DNA of 48,680 nt from Flavobacterium gillisiae (GTDB lineage: Bacteria > Bacteroidota > Bacteroidia > Flavobacteriales > Flavobacteriaceae), in contig NZ_FNRD01000018.1 of assembly GCF_900107635.1 (NCBI RefSeq), positions 1 to 48,680 of the forward strand, given 5' to 3'. Within the stretch, counting starts at the first letter, position 1. Each line of letters opens with the position of its first letter. Positions 42,496 to 48,680 of the stretch are shown here, piece after piece. The translations under genes were made by a program, and so were the position numbers. Below the pieces are notes generated by a model. It ran no database searches and had not been told where the DNA came from. It saw only the letters and a program-made list of their open reading frames with translations.

Positions 42496-43806
42496 TTAAT
42501 TATTCAGCATATCCAAAAACAAGGCAGCGCTCCATGAGAAATTGCCTCCTCCGTAACCTTTTGCTCCTTCTGTATATTCGGATTTTCTAGCGTCAAAATA
42601 CTCATAGAATCCTACTTTTGTTAGTATTTCGATACTATCTGCTTTTACTCTAGCGGCAATTTCATCATAGCCATAATCCTTTAAACCATTGTATAAAATC
42701 CAGTTTAAGTTAATCCAAACGGGTCCTCTCCAATATTTTTTTGGATTGAAACGTTCACTTGTTGGGTCGAATGAAGCACATAAGTACATATCGCCACCGC
42801 CAAATTTAGTCATCATCGTATTAATGATTTTCGCAGCTTGTTCCTTACTCGGGATTCCCGCAAACAAAGGGGAGAAAGACGACGAACTTACAAAACGGAT
42901 TGGCTTTTCGTTTCTTAAATCATAATGAATATAAGCGCCTAATTCAGCATCATATAATTTTTCATTAAAAGTACGAATACTTTTTTCTTGCCATTTTTTC
43001 AGTTGTGCAACTTTATCCTCGTTACCGCCTATTAATTGGTACAAGTTAATCAATGAATCATTCGATTTAATCAACATCGAATTAAACAAAGGATCTTGAA
43101 CTAAAAACGGAGATAGCTCCGCTATTTTTGCATCATCATAATTATGCTCTTTTGCTATTTCGATAATATGTAAATAATGATCGTATTCACGGTTAGACGG
43201 TCTTTGTGATGCATCAACGTGCGTAGTATCTCTTCTTTCAAAAGTATATTCTGGGGGGTTCATTGTTAACCAAATATCATCCCATATAGGGGAATTATCC
43301 GTGCCTGATTCCCAGTTGTGGTAGATGTACACTAAACCTTCATTTTGAGGATCTCTTTTAGTGTAAAAATAATTATGGTTGTCGTAAACTTTATCAATAT
43401 TTTCTTTGATGAAGCTTAATACATCTGCTTTGTCGGCCCCAATTTCATACATTTTTTCTAATGTAAAACCTAAAACGGGTGGCTGTGTCATTCCTGTCGA
43501 AGGATATGCGTCATTTGATTCAGGATGTAATTTTGATAAATGAAAATCACGTCCTGGAAAATAACTATCTGTTTCAACATGAAAAACAATATGCGGAATA
43601 AATCCGTTCCCCCATTGTGAATTCAAGAGTGTTTGCATTTCCTTTTTGGCTTTTTCCATATCATAATGGGCAAAACCAATAGCTATAAATCCGGAATCCC
43701 ATTTCCATTGGAACGGATATAAACCCTTACATGGTATAGAATATCCTTTTTCTTGGAAATTACCATCTAAAATATTTTTGGCTTCTGTAATTAAGTCTTT
43801 TTCCAT
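42496..43806 (-). CDS. MGH1-like (GH63-type) glycoside hydrolase, probable mannosyl/glucosylglycerate hydrolase
   Basis: Cytoplasmic (no signal peptide) (alpha/alpha)6-barrel hydrolase of 436 aa. The opening YPFQWKWDSGFIAIGFAH is typical of MGH-like GH63 enzymes. The general acid lies in HNWESGTDNSPIWDD (D170). The base is probably E402 in GFYEYFDARKSEYTEG, before GGGNFSWSAALF. Recalled catalytic residues of Thermus mannosylglycerate hydrolase (D182, E419) have similar spacing. A neighbouring glycerate kinase supports release of glycerate. Trehalose or another alpha-glucoside remains possible. Confidence 0.8.
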   Translation of the reverse strand: MEKDLITEAKNILDGNFQEKGYSIPCKGLYPFQWKWDSGFIAIGFAHYDMEKAKKEMQTLLNSQWGNGFIPHIVFHVETDSYFPGRDFHLSKLHPESNDAYPSTGMTQPPVLGFTLEKMYEIGADKADVLSFIKENIDKVYDNHNYFYTKRDPQNEGLVYIYHNWESGTDNSPIWDDIWLTMNPPEYTFERRDTTHVDASQRPSNREYDHYLHIIEIAKEHNYDDAKIAELSPFLVQDPLFNSMLIKSNDSLINLYQLIGGNEDKVAQLKKWQEKSIRTFNEKLYDAELGAYIHYDLRNEKPIRFVSSSSFSPLFAGIPSKEQAAKIINTMMTKFGGGDMYLCASFDPTSERFNPKKYWRGPVWINLNWILYNGLKDYGYDEIAARVKADSIEILTKVGFYEYFDARKSEYTEGAKGYGGGNFSWSAALFLDMLNN

Positions 43807-43820
43807 GCTGTTATATTTTA

Positions 43821-43866
43821 AAAAAAGACACCTTGATAAATGAATACCAAGGCATCCTAGGTGTTA
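43821..43866 (-). terminator. Possible attenuating hairpin between TonB receptor and hydrolase genes
   Basis: On the minus strand ACACCT...AGGTGT with inner CCTTG...CAAGG can fold, and it is followed by TCTTTTTTT. The pairing is imperfect. It would lower transcription of the downstream genes relative to the receptor, as is common after receptor genes in such operons. Confidence 0.5.
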
Positions 43867-43871
43867 TTGTT

Positions 43872-46463
43872 TTAGAAAGTAAATGTTAAGTTCATCAAAG
43901 CAGTTCTAGGAATAATAGGTCTTCCTACAAAGAATTGCTCGTCTGTTTGATTGTCACCTAATCTTGGTGAACCTTCAGTAATTCCAGCCGAGTTAAACAA
44001 GTTGAACGATTGAGCTCCTACTCTAAGTGTTTCATCGTCTTTTCCAACATTGAAAGTATATCCTAAACTTAAATCAACAATTCCAAAACCTTTTAACTCA
44101 ACTGTATTTGCGTCATTTGTGAATTTATCACCAGCATAGTTGTAATCAAAATTGGCATCGAAGTTTGATTTGTCATAAGACAATCCCAATTTTGTCATTA
44201 CATTAGGTTGTCTTGCTAATTTGTTACCTACAAAAGCGGGGTTGTTTTCAGATTTAGTCAATTCATGTTTTTGGTAAGTAAACGTTCCGTTAAATGCAAA
44301 ACCGTCGATGAATTTCCAATTCCAAGTACTTTCAATACCATACGATTTGGTGTCTTGTAAATCTACTTTTTCAATAAATCCACCGAATCCGTCATTCAAA
44401 AATGCAATGTTTCTTCTATCAGATAAGTTCAGAGAGAAAAGCGCTGCAGTTCCTGAAAAACTTCCTTTACCGTATTTAATACCTGCCTCACCTTGAATAA
44501 TATTCTCAGGAGAATAAGTAGAATGAGCTCCAGCAGCATTGATTTTTACCGAACGTAATTCTGGAAAGAAATAACCTTTAGAAAAGTTACCATAAACACT
44601 AGTACTTGTGCTTATTTTGTATAGAGCTGCCATTGAAATTGCAAATGCATCTGTAGAAACTTTTGCGGTTTGATAAGCTCCAGTTCCCCATGTTACATTT
44701 TCAATCTTAGCATTTCCTGCGAAAGTGCTCATTTTAAATTGGGCTGTTTTTTCGTTTTGAATAGTTCCAGAAGCTGTTTCATGTCTGATACCTATATCAA
44801 AATTCCATTTGTCTAATTTGATTTGATCTGTTAAGAAAAAAGCCAATTTGTTACTGGTAACATTTTTGTTAGAATATCCAGCTCCTCTATTAGTTACACC
44901 ATCTACAGTATAACCAGAAAGGTTAACTAACCCTGGACTATTGCTGTATTCACTTAAATAACTTGAGGTAACATTCATATCTCCTGCAGAAGCTCTAGAC
45001 ATAAATGTCCCCGCCGTTACAGTATGAACTCCCATTTTGTTAATCAATTTAATCTCAGATACCAATTCATCTAATGGACGAACTCTATCTAATATTCTGT
45101 TTTCGAATAAAAGTGCATCTGCCGGCAAAGCTGCGCCGTTTAGCGTTGTAAAATTACCTGCCGTTATATTTCTTGCTGCTTTGTATTCAGCTTGTGTTTC
45201 AACGACTTTAGGACCAGTTAATCCACTTCCGTCTAAGAATAAATTAAACTGGTGCTTGTAATTCGATTTTCTAATTTTAGCATCAATAGAGAAATTATCA
45301 GAAAAATCATGAACGAAATTCGTCATAAAGTAACCTCCTTTTGTAGCAACCCCATCTCTAATATTAGTTTTGAAAATTCCATCAGGAGTAGCATAAGAAA
45401 TATTTGCCGCTGCCGCTGTTTGCAAAGTCACGATTTCGTTACCATCATTTCCAATAGGTCTAGATCTACTTCCGCCTTGTAATGGGTAAGGTAAAAAGAA
45501 TTGTACTTTGTCGTCAATCACTTGTCCTGAGAATGTAATTGTGCTTTTTTCAGTTACTTTTTTTACATTAGCGCGAATTTGATACCCTTCAGTAGGTAAT
45601 CCTGTTTTTATAGGCCCTTCATCATAACGGTAAAAACCGGTTACAGCATAGAATAAATTAGAATCTTTTCCTCCTAATTGTCCGCTAGATAAAAAATCAG
45701 CTTTGTATCTAGAATTAGTTCCTACTTCAGTCTTTAAAATGTTTTTTGGAGTAGTTGAACCTGTTTCACTTGTATAGTTAATAATACCTGCTACAGAACC
45801 TGCACCATATAATACTGACGAACCACCACGAATGAATTCTAAACTTTTCATTCCTATATCAGTTCTAAAGTAAACATCATGAGCAGAGGAGTTCAATCCG
45901 AAAGTTGATAATACTGGCATTCCATCGATCTGAATAGGATTAAACTGGAATTGTCCTCCTGAAGGTAAACCTCTTACAAACACATTAGATCCTACTTCAC
46001 CACCACCATTTTCAGTAGTAATTCCAGGAACACTTCTCAAGATATTAGCCTGACTACTTGTGTTTAGTTTCGTTAAATCTTTAGCACTGAAAGAAGTAAT
46101 CGAAACAGGAGTTTCTTTTTGTGAACGCTTAACCGAAGTTCCTGTTAAAACCACTTCATCTAATGTCTCGATACTTTCTTTTAAAATAAAATCTACAGTT
46201 ACATCTCCACTAAAATTAACCGTTTTAGTTTGAGCAAAGTAACCGATGTAAGCAATTTTTACTTTTTGCTCACCTGTTAACTTAGAAGGGAATGAATAAT
46301 TTCCGTCCATGTCTGTGGTTGTTCCTTCTTGAGCACCTACAACTACCACATTAGCCATTGGGACTGGATTGTTTTTTTCATCCTTCACCGTTCCTTTAAC
46401 AGTTGTTTGAGAATAGGAAACAGTCCCTATTAACAACAAGAATACTTTTAAATATTTTTTCAT
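43872..46463 (-). CDS. TonB-dependent outer-membrane receptor of the glycerate-glycoside cluster
   Basis: Outer-membrane active transporter of 863 aa. A signal peptide (about 1-18, TVSYSQ) is followed by a carboxypeptidase-regulatory-like domain (20-100: TVKGTVKDEKNNPVPMANVV). The plug contains SITSFSAKDLTKLNTSSQAN, GGEVGSNVFVRGLPSGGQFQ and an IDGMPV block. The barrel ends in the aromatic strand RTALMNLTFTF. There is no SusD gene, so it probably moves a small solute without a surface lid. First gene of the minus-strand cluster, divergent from the LacI regulator. Confidence 0.92.
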   Translation of the reverse strand: MKKYLKVFLLLIGTVSYSQTTVKGTVKDEKNNPVPMANVVVVGAQEGTTTDMDGNYSFPSKLTGEQKVKIAYIGYFAQTKTVNFSGDVTVDFILKESIETLDEVVLTGTSVKRSQKETPVSITSFSAKDLTKLNTSSQANILRSVPGITTENGGGEVGSNVFVRGLPSGGQFQFNPIQIDGMPVLSTFGLNSSAHDVYFRTDIGMKSLEFIRGGSSVLYGAGSVAGIINYTSETGSTTPKNILKTEVGTNSRYKADFLSSGQLGGKDSNLFYAVTGFYRYDEGPIKTGLPTEGYQIRANVKKVTEKSTITFSGQVIDDKVQFFLPYPLQGGSRSRPIGNDGNEIVTLQTAAAANISYATPDGIFKTNIRDGVATKGGYFMTNFVHDFSDNFSIDAKIRKSNYKHQFNLFLDGSGLTGPKVVETQAEYKAARNITAGNFTTLNGAALPADALLFENRILDRVRPLDELVSEIKLINKMGVHTVTAGTFMSRASAGDMNVTSSYLSEYSNSPGLVNLSGYTVDGVTNRGAGYSNKNVTSNKLAFFLTDQIKLDKWNFDIGIRHETASGTIQNEKTAQFKMSTFAGNAKIENVTWGTGAYQTAKVSTDAFAISMAALYKISTSTSVYGNFSKGYFFPELRSVKINAAGAHSTYSPENIIQGEAGIKYGKGSFSGTAALFSLNLSDRRNIAFLNDGFGGFIEKVDLQDTKSYGIESTWNWKFIDGFAFNGTFTYQKHELTKSENNPAFVGNKLARQPNVMTKLGLSYDKSNFDANFDYNYAGDKFTNDANTVELKGFGIVDLSLGYTFNVGKDDETLRVGAQSFNLFNSAGITEGSPRLGDNQTDEQFFVGRPIIPRTALMNLTFTF

Positions 46464-46554
46464 TTTGGTTGAAATTAAATTATGTAATTGGTTTATTTTT
46501 CTGCTAAGCTATATCGTTTTCAATGCTTTAGATGTTGAAAATTCGCTTAAAAGA

Positions 46555-46584
46555 ACCGCAAACGTTTGCGGTAACGTTTGCAAT
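46555..46584. promoter_or_regulatory. LacI-type operator pair
   Basis: ACCGCAAACGTTTGCGGT (46555-46572) is a perfect 18-bp palindrome with the ACGT centre typical of LacI-family sites. Next to it AACGTTTGCAAT repeats the right half, giving direct repeats of AACGTTTGC 12 bp apart. The site lies between the divergent TonB receptor and lacI-type genes and overlaps the lacI -33 element. Confidence 0.85.
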
Positions 46585-46606
46585 CAAAATAAAATTAGTA
46601 CTTTTG
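46577..46606 (+). promoter_or_regulatory. Promoter of the LacI-type regulator gene
   Basis: TTTG (46577-46580), an 18-nt spacer and TACTTTTG (46599-46606), 18 nt before the ATG. Because the operator covers the -33 element, self-repression is likely. Confidence 0.65.
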
Positions 46607-46624
46607 CTATTATATCAATAAAAA

Positions 46625-47668
46625 ATGCGCAAAAAAAATATTGTTACCCTAAAAAAAATGGCTTTTGATTTAGGATTATCCATTTCAACGGTTTCGCGTG
46701 CACTAAATGATCATATTGACATCAGTGAAGAGACAAAAGAGAAAGTGAAAGCGCATGCTAATAAAGTAAAGTATGCTCCTAATTTATTTGCCAAAGGTTT
46801 TAGATCGCATAAATCAAATATAATTGGGGTTATTATTCCCAACATCGAACATCAATTTACGGCTACCTTATTAAAAGGGATTATTTATAATGCAGACTTA
46901 AATGGGTATAAGGTTATTATATGCGAATCCTTTAATAATGAACAAAAACAAGCGGAACTGCTAGAAACGATGGTGCAATTTGGTGTCGACGGTGTTCTAT
47001 TGTCCCTAGTGAAAAAAAATACTAATGTTGATGATATTCTCGACATGATGCAACACATTCCGCTGATTCTTTTTGATAGGATTTCTGCAAAAGTACCTTG
47101 CACACAAATTGTTATTGATGATGAGGACGCTGCCTTTAAAGCTGTTGAACATCTTATTAATACCGGCAAAAAAAGAATTGCCATCATTAAAGAAACCGAA
47201 AGTTCCATCCTATCTGAAAAAAGATATGCGGGCTATTTAAAAGCTTTAAAAAAGTACGGGATTACTTTAGACGAAAGTCTAGTTATGAGCTGTGAAGACC
47301 TTACTATTGCTGAGGGTAAAAAACTTGCAAAGGTTTTAGTTGGTTTACAGCATAAGCCAGACGCAATATTTGCGATTACTGACGAAGCAGGGATAGGAGC
47401 AATACAAGTTTTGAAAAAAAACAAAATAAAAATTCCCGAAGAGATTGCAGTCGTCGGATTTAGTAATTCAGTTTACTCGACAATCATCCAGCCTAAACTT
47501 ACAACGATTGATCAACCCGGAAATAGAATTGGAGAGATAGCGATCAAATATTTAATTGATGAAATTAATAGTGATAATGAAATCAGTTATAAAACGATTG
47601 AAATTAAAACTAATTTGATTGTTAGGGGTTCTTCTTTTAAATCCTTAAAAAGGAATAGCTTAGCTTAG
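46625..47668 (+). CDS. LacI family transcriptional regulator
   Basis: Sugar-responsive repressor of 347 aa. The N-terminal helix-turn-helix (about 5-50) has the family sequence DLGLSISTVSRALNDHIDIS and hinge KYAPNLFAKGFRSHKSNIIG. A periplasmic-binding-like sensor domain follows (about 60-335: GVIIPNIEHQFTATLLKGI, LILFDRI, PDAIFAITDEAGIGA, TIDQPGNRIGEIAI). It faces the TonB receptor and catabolic genes and is their likely regulator. The inducer is probably the imported glycoside or a breakdown product. Confidence 0.93.
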   Translation: MRKKNIVTLKKMAFDLGLSISTVSRALNDHIDISEETKEKVKAHANKVKYAPNLFAKGFRSHKSNIIGVIIPNIEHQFTATLLKGIIYNADLNGYKVIICESFNNEQKQAELLETMVQFGVDGVLLSLVKKNTNVDDILDMMQHIPLILFDRISAKVPCTQIVIDDEDAAFKAVEHLINTGKKRIAIIKETESSILSEKRYAGYLKALKKYGITLDESLVMSCEDLTIAEGKKLAKVLVGLQHKPDAIFAITDEAGIGAIQVLKKNKIKIPEEIAVVGFSNSVYSTIIQPKLTTIDQPGNRIGEIAIKYLIDEINSDNEISYKTIEIKTNLIVRGSSFKSLKRNSLA

Positions 47669-47698
47669 TCCGTATGGGAGCTTAGGAGGCATGTTTTT

Positions 47699-47717
47699 TA
47701 GTATATTTGATATACTA
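47699..47717. promoter_or_regulatory. Palindrome overlapping a -7 box
   Basis: TAGTATAT-TTG-ATATACTA has perfect 8-bp arms, and TATATTTG at 47702-47709 matches the -7 consensus. It is about 70 nt before the small protein gene at 47780 and 30 nt after the lacI-type stop. It may be a promoter with an overlapping operator. Confidence 0.45.
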
Positions 47718-47779
47718 TGGAAAACAGTTTTCAAAAACCAAGTAAAAGACTTCGTTCGGGGGCGGGAGTATAAAAAATT

Positions 47780-48187
47780 ATGAAAAAAACCACAAAAAAC
47801 TTTTTAGTTACAATTGCGTTTGTGCTTGCCGCGGTAATTGTATTTTCTTTCACAATGAAGGGTTCATTCAACCAACAATCAACCAAGGACGGAATTGTTG
47901 GTTCATGGGTTTCCGATAGTGACTCTAATAGTATTTGGGTTTTTTCATTAGATGGTAAATGCAAAAGATACTATGCAAGTAAACTTTTGAACACATCTGA
48001 TTTCATAATTACAAATACGTCTTGTGGAAATAAAATTGATTCGGAATATGAATACTTAAAATTGATAAAAAGTACAGGGAAAATATATTGCTATGCAATA
48101 AATGGTATTACTCAAGTAGGTAATGATACATATTTATCAATAGAATACAATGGAAACCCAACACCAATGCTGTTTAAGAAACAATGA
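47780..48187 (+). CDS. Small exported hypothetical protein, lipocalin-like
   Basis: Protein of 135 aa with one N-terminal hydrophobic segment (about 8-25) acting as signal or anchor. The short beta-rich domain begins GIVGSWVSDSDSNSIWVFSL, a pattern like small lipocalin-like domains of Bacteroidota exported proteins. Two cysteines (in GKCKRYYA and TSCGNKI) could form a disulfide. Function unknown. It has its own likely promoter. Confidence 0.65.
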   Translation: MKKTTKNFLVTIAFVLAAVIVFSFTMKGSFNQQSTKDGIVGSWVSDSDSNSIWVFSLDGKCKRYYASKLLNTSDFIITNTSCGNKIDSEYEYLKLIKSTGKIYCYAINGITQVGNDTYLSIEYNGNPTPMLFKKQ

Positions 48188-48326
48188 GTATGACACATTA
48201 TCGATTTATACAACAATCTACTAATGTTCCTTTCTCATACATTTCCTTGGGTAATGATTCTTTACTACTAATTACAAACATTGGTAATGTAACTGATAAA
48301 TATTTTGTAAATTAAATTGCTCTCAA

Positions 48327-48364
48327 ACCAAAAAAGTCTAGTTTTTCAAGCTAGACTTTTTTTA
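48327..48364. terminator. Bidirectional terminator
   Basis: AAAAAGTCTAG (48331-48341) pairs with CTAGACTTTTT (48351-48361), with A and T tracts on the two sides. It lies between the plus-strand small protein and the minus-strand SDR remnant. Confidence 0.85.
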
Positions 48365-48382
48365 AATTCTTATTTTTTTGGA

Positions 48383-48547
48383 TTATTTCAAATGTTCCAG
48401 CATATCCACCGTCATGGTCTCCAAGTCATCTTTATGATTCCAGTTCCAATCTGTTCTGGCGTCACTGTCATCAATGCTTGCAGGCCAGCTATCAGCAATT
48501 TTTTGAAGGAAGTCCGGTTTTTTATCAATAATAATTGTGATCTTCAT
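48383..48547 (-). pseudogene. C-terminal remnant of an NAD-dependent epimerase/threonine-dehydrogenase-like SDR
   Basis: From an ATG at 48547 the frame reads 54 residues, including KPDFLQKIADSWPASIDDSD and WNWNHKDDLETMTVDMLEHL, and stops at 48383. This is the recognisable end of the SDR-type L-threonine 3-dehydrogenase/UDP-glucose-epimerase-like family, whose full length is about 310-320 aa. The Rossmann fold, YxxxK site and the rest are not present upstream (48548-48680). Either the gene is a deletion remnant or the sequence is rearranged near this end. Confidence 0.7.
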
Positions 48548-48680
48548 GTATAAATCAAGAAAAAAATAACGTTAGGAAAACTTATAAAGAATATTTTTCT
48601 TACATTAGCAAAAGCTACACAAATAAAATAGCTTTCTTTTAACCAGATAATTATGATAAAAAAACTACTTACCCCCCCCC

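Larger units (their letters stand above)
48188..48680. other. Right-edge region
   Basis: Holds the bidirectional terminator, the SDR remnant, an AT-rich stretch and a terminal run of ten C. No intact gene was recognised. Confidence 0.55.

Noticed and set aside
43872..46463. SusC assignment for the TonB receptor
   Set aside because: No SusD partner gene is present, so a general TonB-dependent receptor is the safer call.
48317..48553. Plus-strand 78-codon frame
   Set aside because: It is antisense to the better supported SDR remnant and begins inside a terminator hairpin.

Overview
The window looks like a chromosomal segment of a Flavobacterium-type member of the Bacteroidota. The evidence is AT-rich DNA, many promoters with the Bacteroidota -7 box TAnnTTTG (some with an upstream TTTG/TTG), TonB-dependent receptors carrying N-terminal carboxypeptidase-regulatory-like domains, a GH97 with a SusR-like regulator, and families typical of the phylum (DUF2480, DUF3078, DUF5689, DUF6377). 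No rRNA, CRISPR array, prophage or plasmid replication gene was seen. There is one tRNA (Asn).

Layout. 1-6.6 kb: tRNA-Asn, rseP, an old-yellow-enzyme reductase, a 342-bp tandem repeat array, a Gfo/Idh/MocA dehydrogenase and an MFS transporter. 7-12.1 kb: a TonB receptor with a DUF5689 lipoprotein, a decayed higBA toxin-antitoxin remnant and an FKBP lipoprotein. 12.2-16.2 kb: a GH97 alpha-glucosidase (SusB-like) and a membrane SusR-like regulator. 16.5-19.1 kb: hflX, followed by a REP-associated tyrosine transposase (RAYT) element whose 5' region is tandemly duplicated and which sits between two copies of the hflX tail and terminator. 19.1-32.3 kb: the SUF iron-sulfur operon on the minus strand (sufA-sufB-sufC-sufD ... 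sufS-hyp-sufE-sufT-like-DUF2480-DUF3078). It is split between sufD and sufS by plus-strand genes: a serine hydrolase and a very AT-rich four-gene accessory operon (P-loop kinase, PIN-GNAT-PUA/EVE-like fusion, C-tail-anchored membrane protein, ASCH protein). 32.5-38.9 kb: an MBL hydrolase, a subtilase lipoprotein, an M1 peptidase, a small membrane protein and an FAD amine-oxidase-like protein. 39-47.7 kb: a catabolic cluster (cupin, glycerate kinase, Na+/solute symporter, MGH1-like glycosidase, TonB receptor) facing a LacI regulator. 47.8-48.7 kb: a small exported protein, the 3' remnant of an SDR gene, and a poly-C end.

How the genes may work together. The 39-47.7 kb cluster reads as a complete path for mannosylglycerate or glucosylglycerate: outer-membrane uptake, inner-membrane symport, cytoplasmic hydrolysis to sugar plus glycerate, then glycerate phosphorylation. 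It is probably under LacI control through a perfect 18-bp palindrome beside an AACGTTTGC direct repeat at the lacI promoter. The AT-rich operon within the split suf locus is the best candidate for an undescribed system. Its nuclease, acetyltransferase and PUA-like parts suggest RNA/tRNA modification, sensing or defence, but that function is inference. The intergenic spaces hold several families of dispersed repeats that are visible within the window itself.
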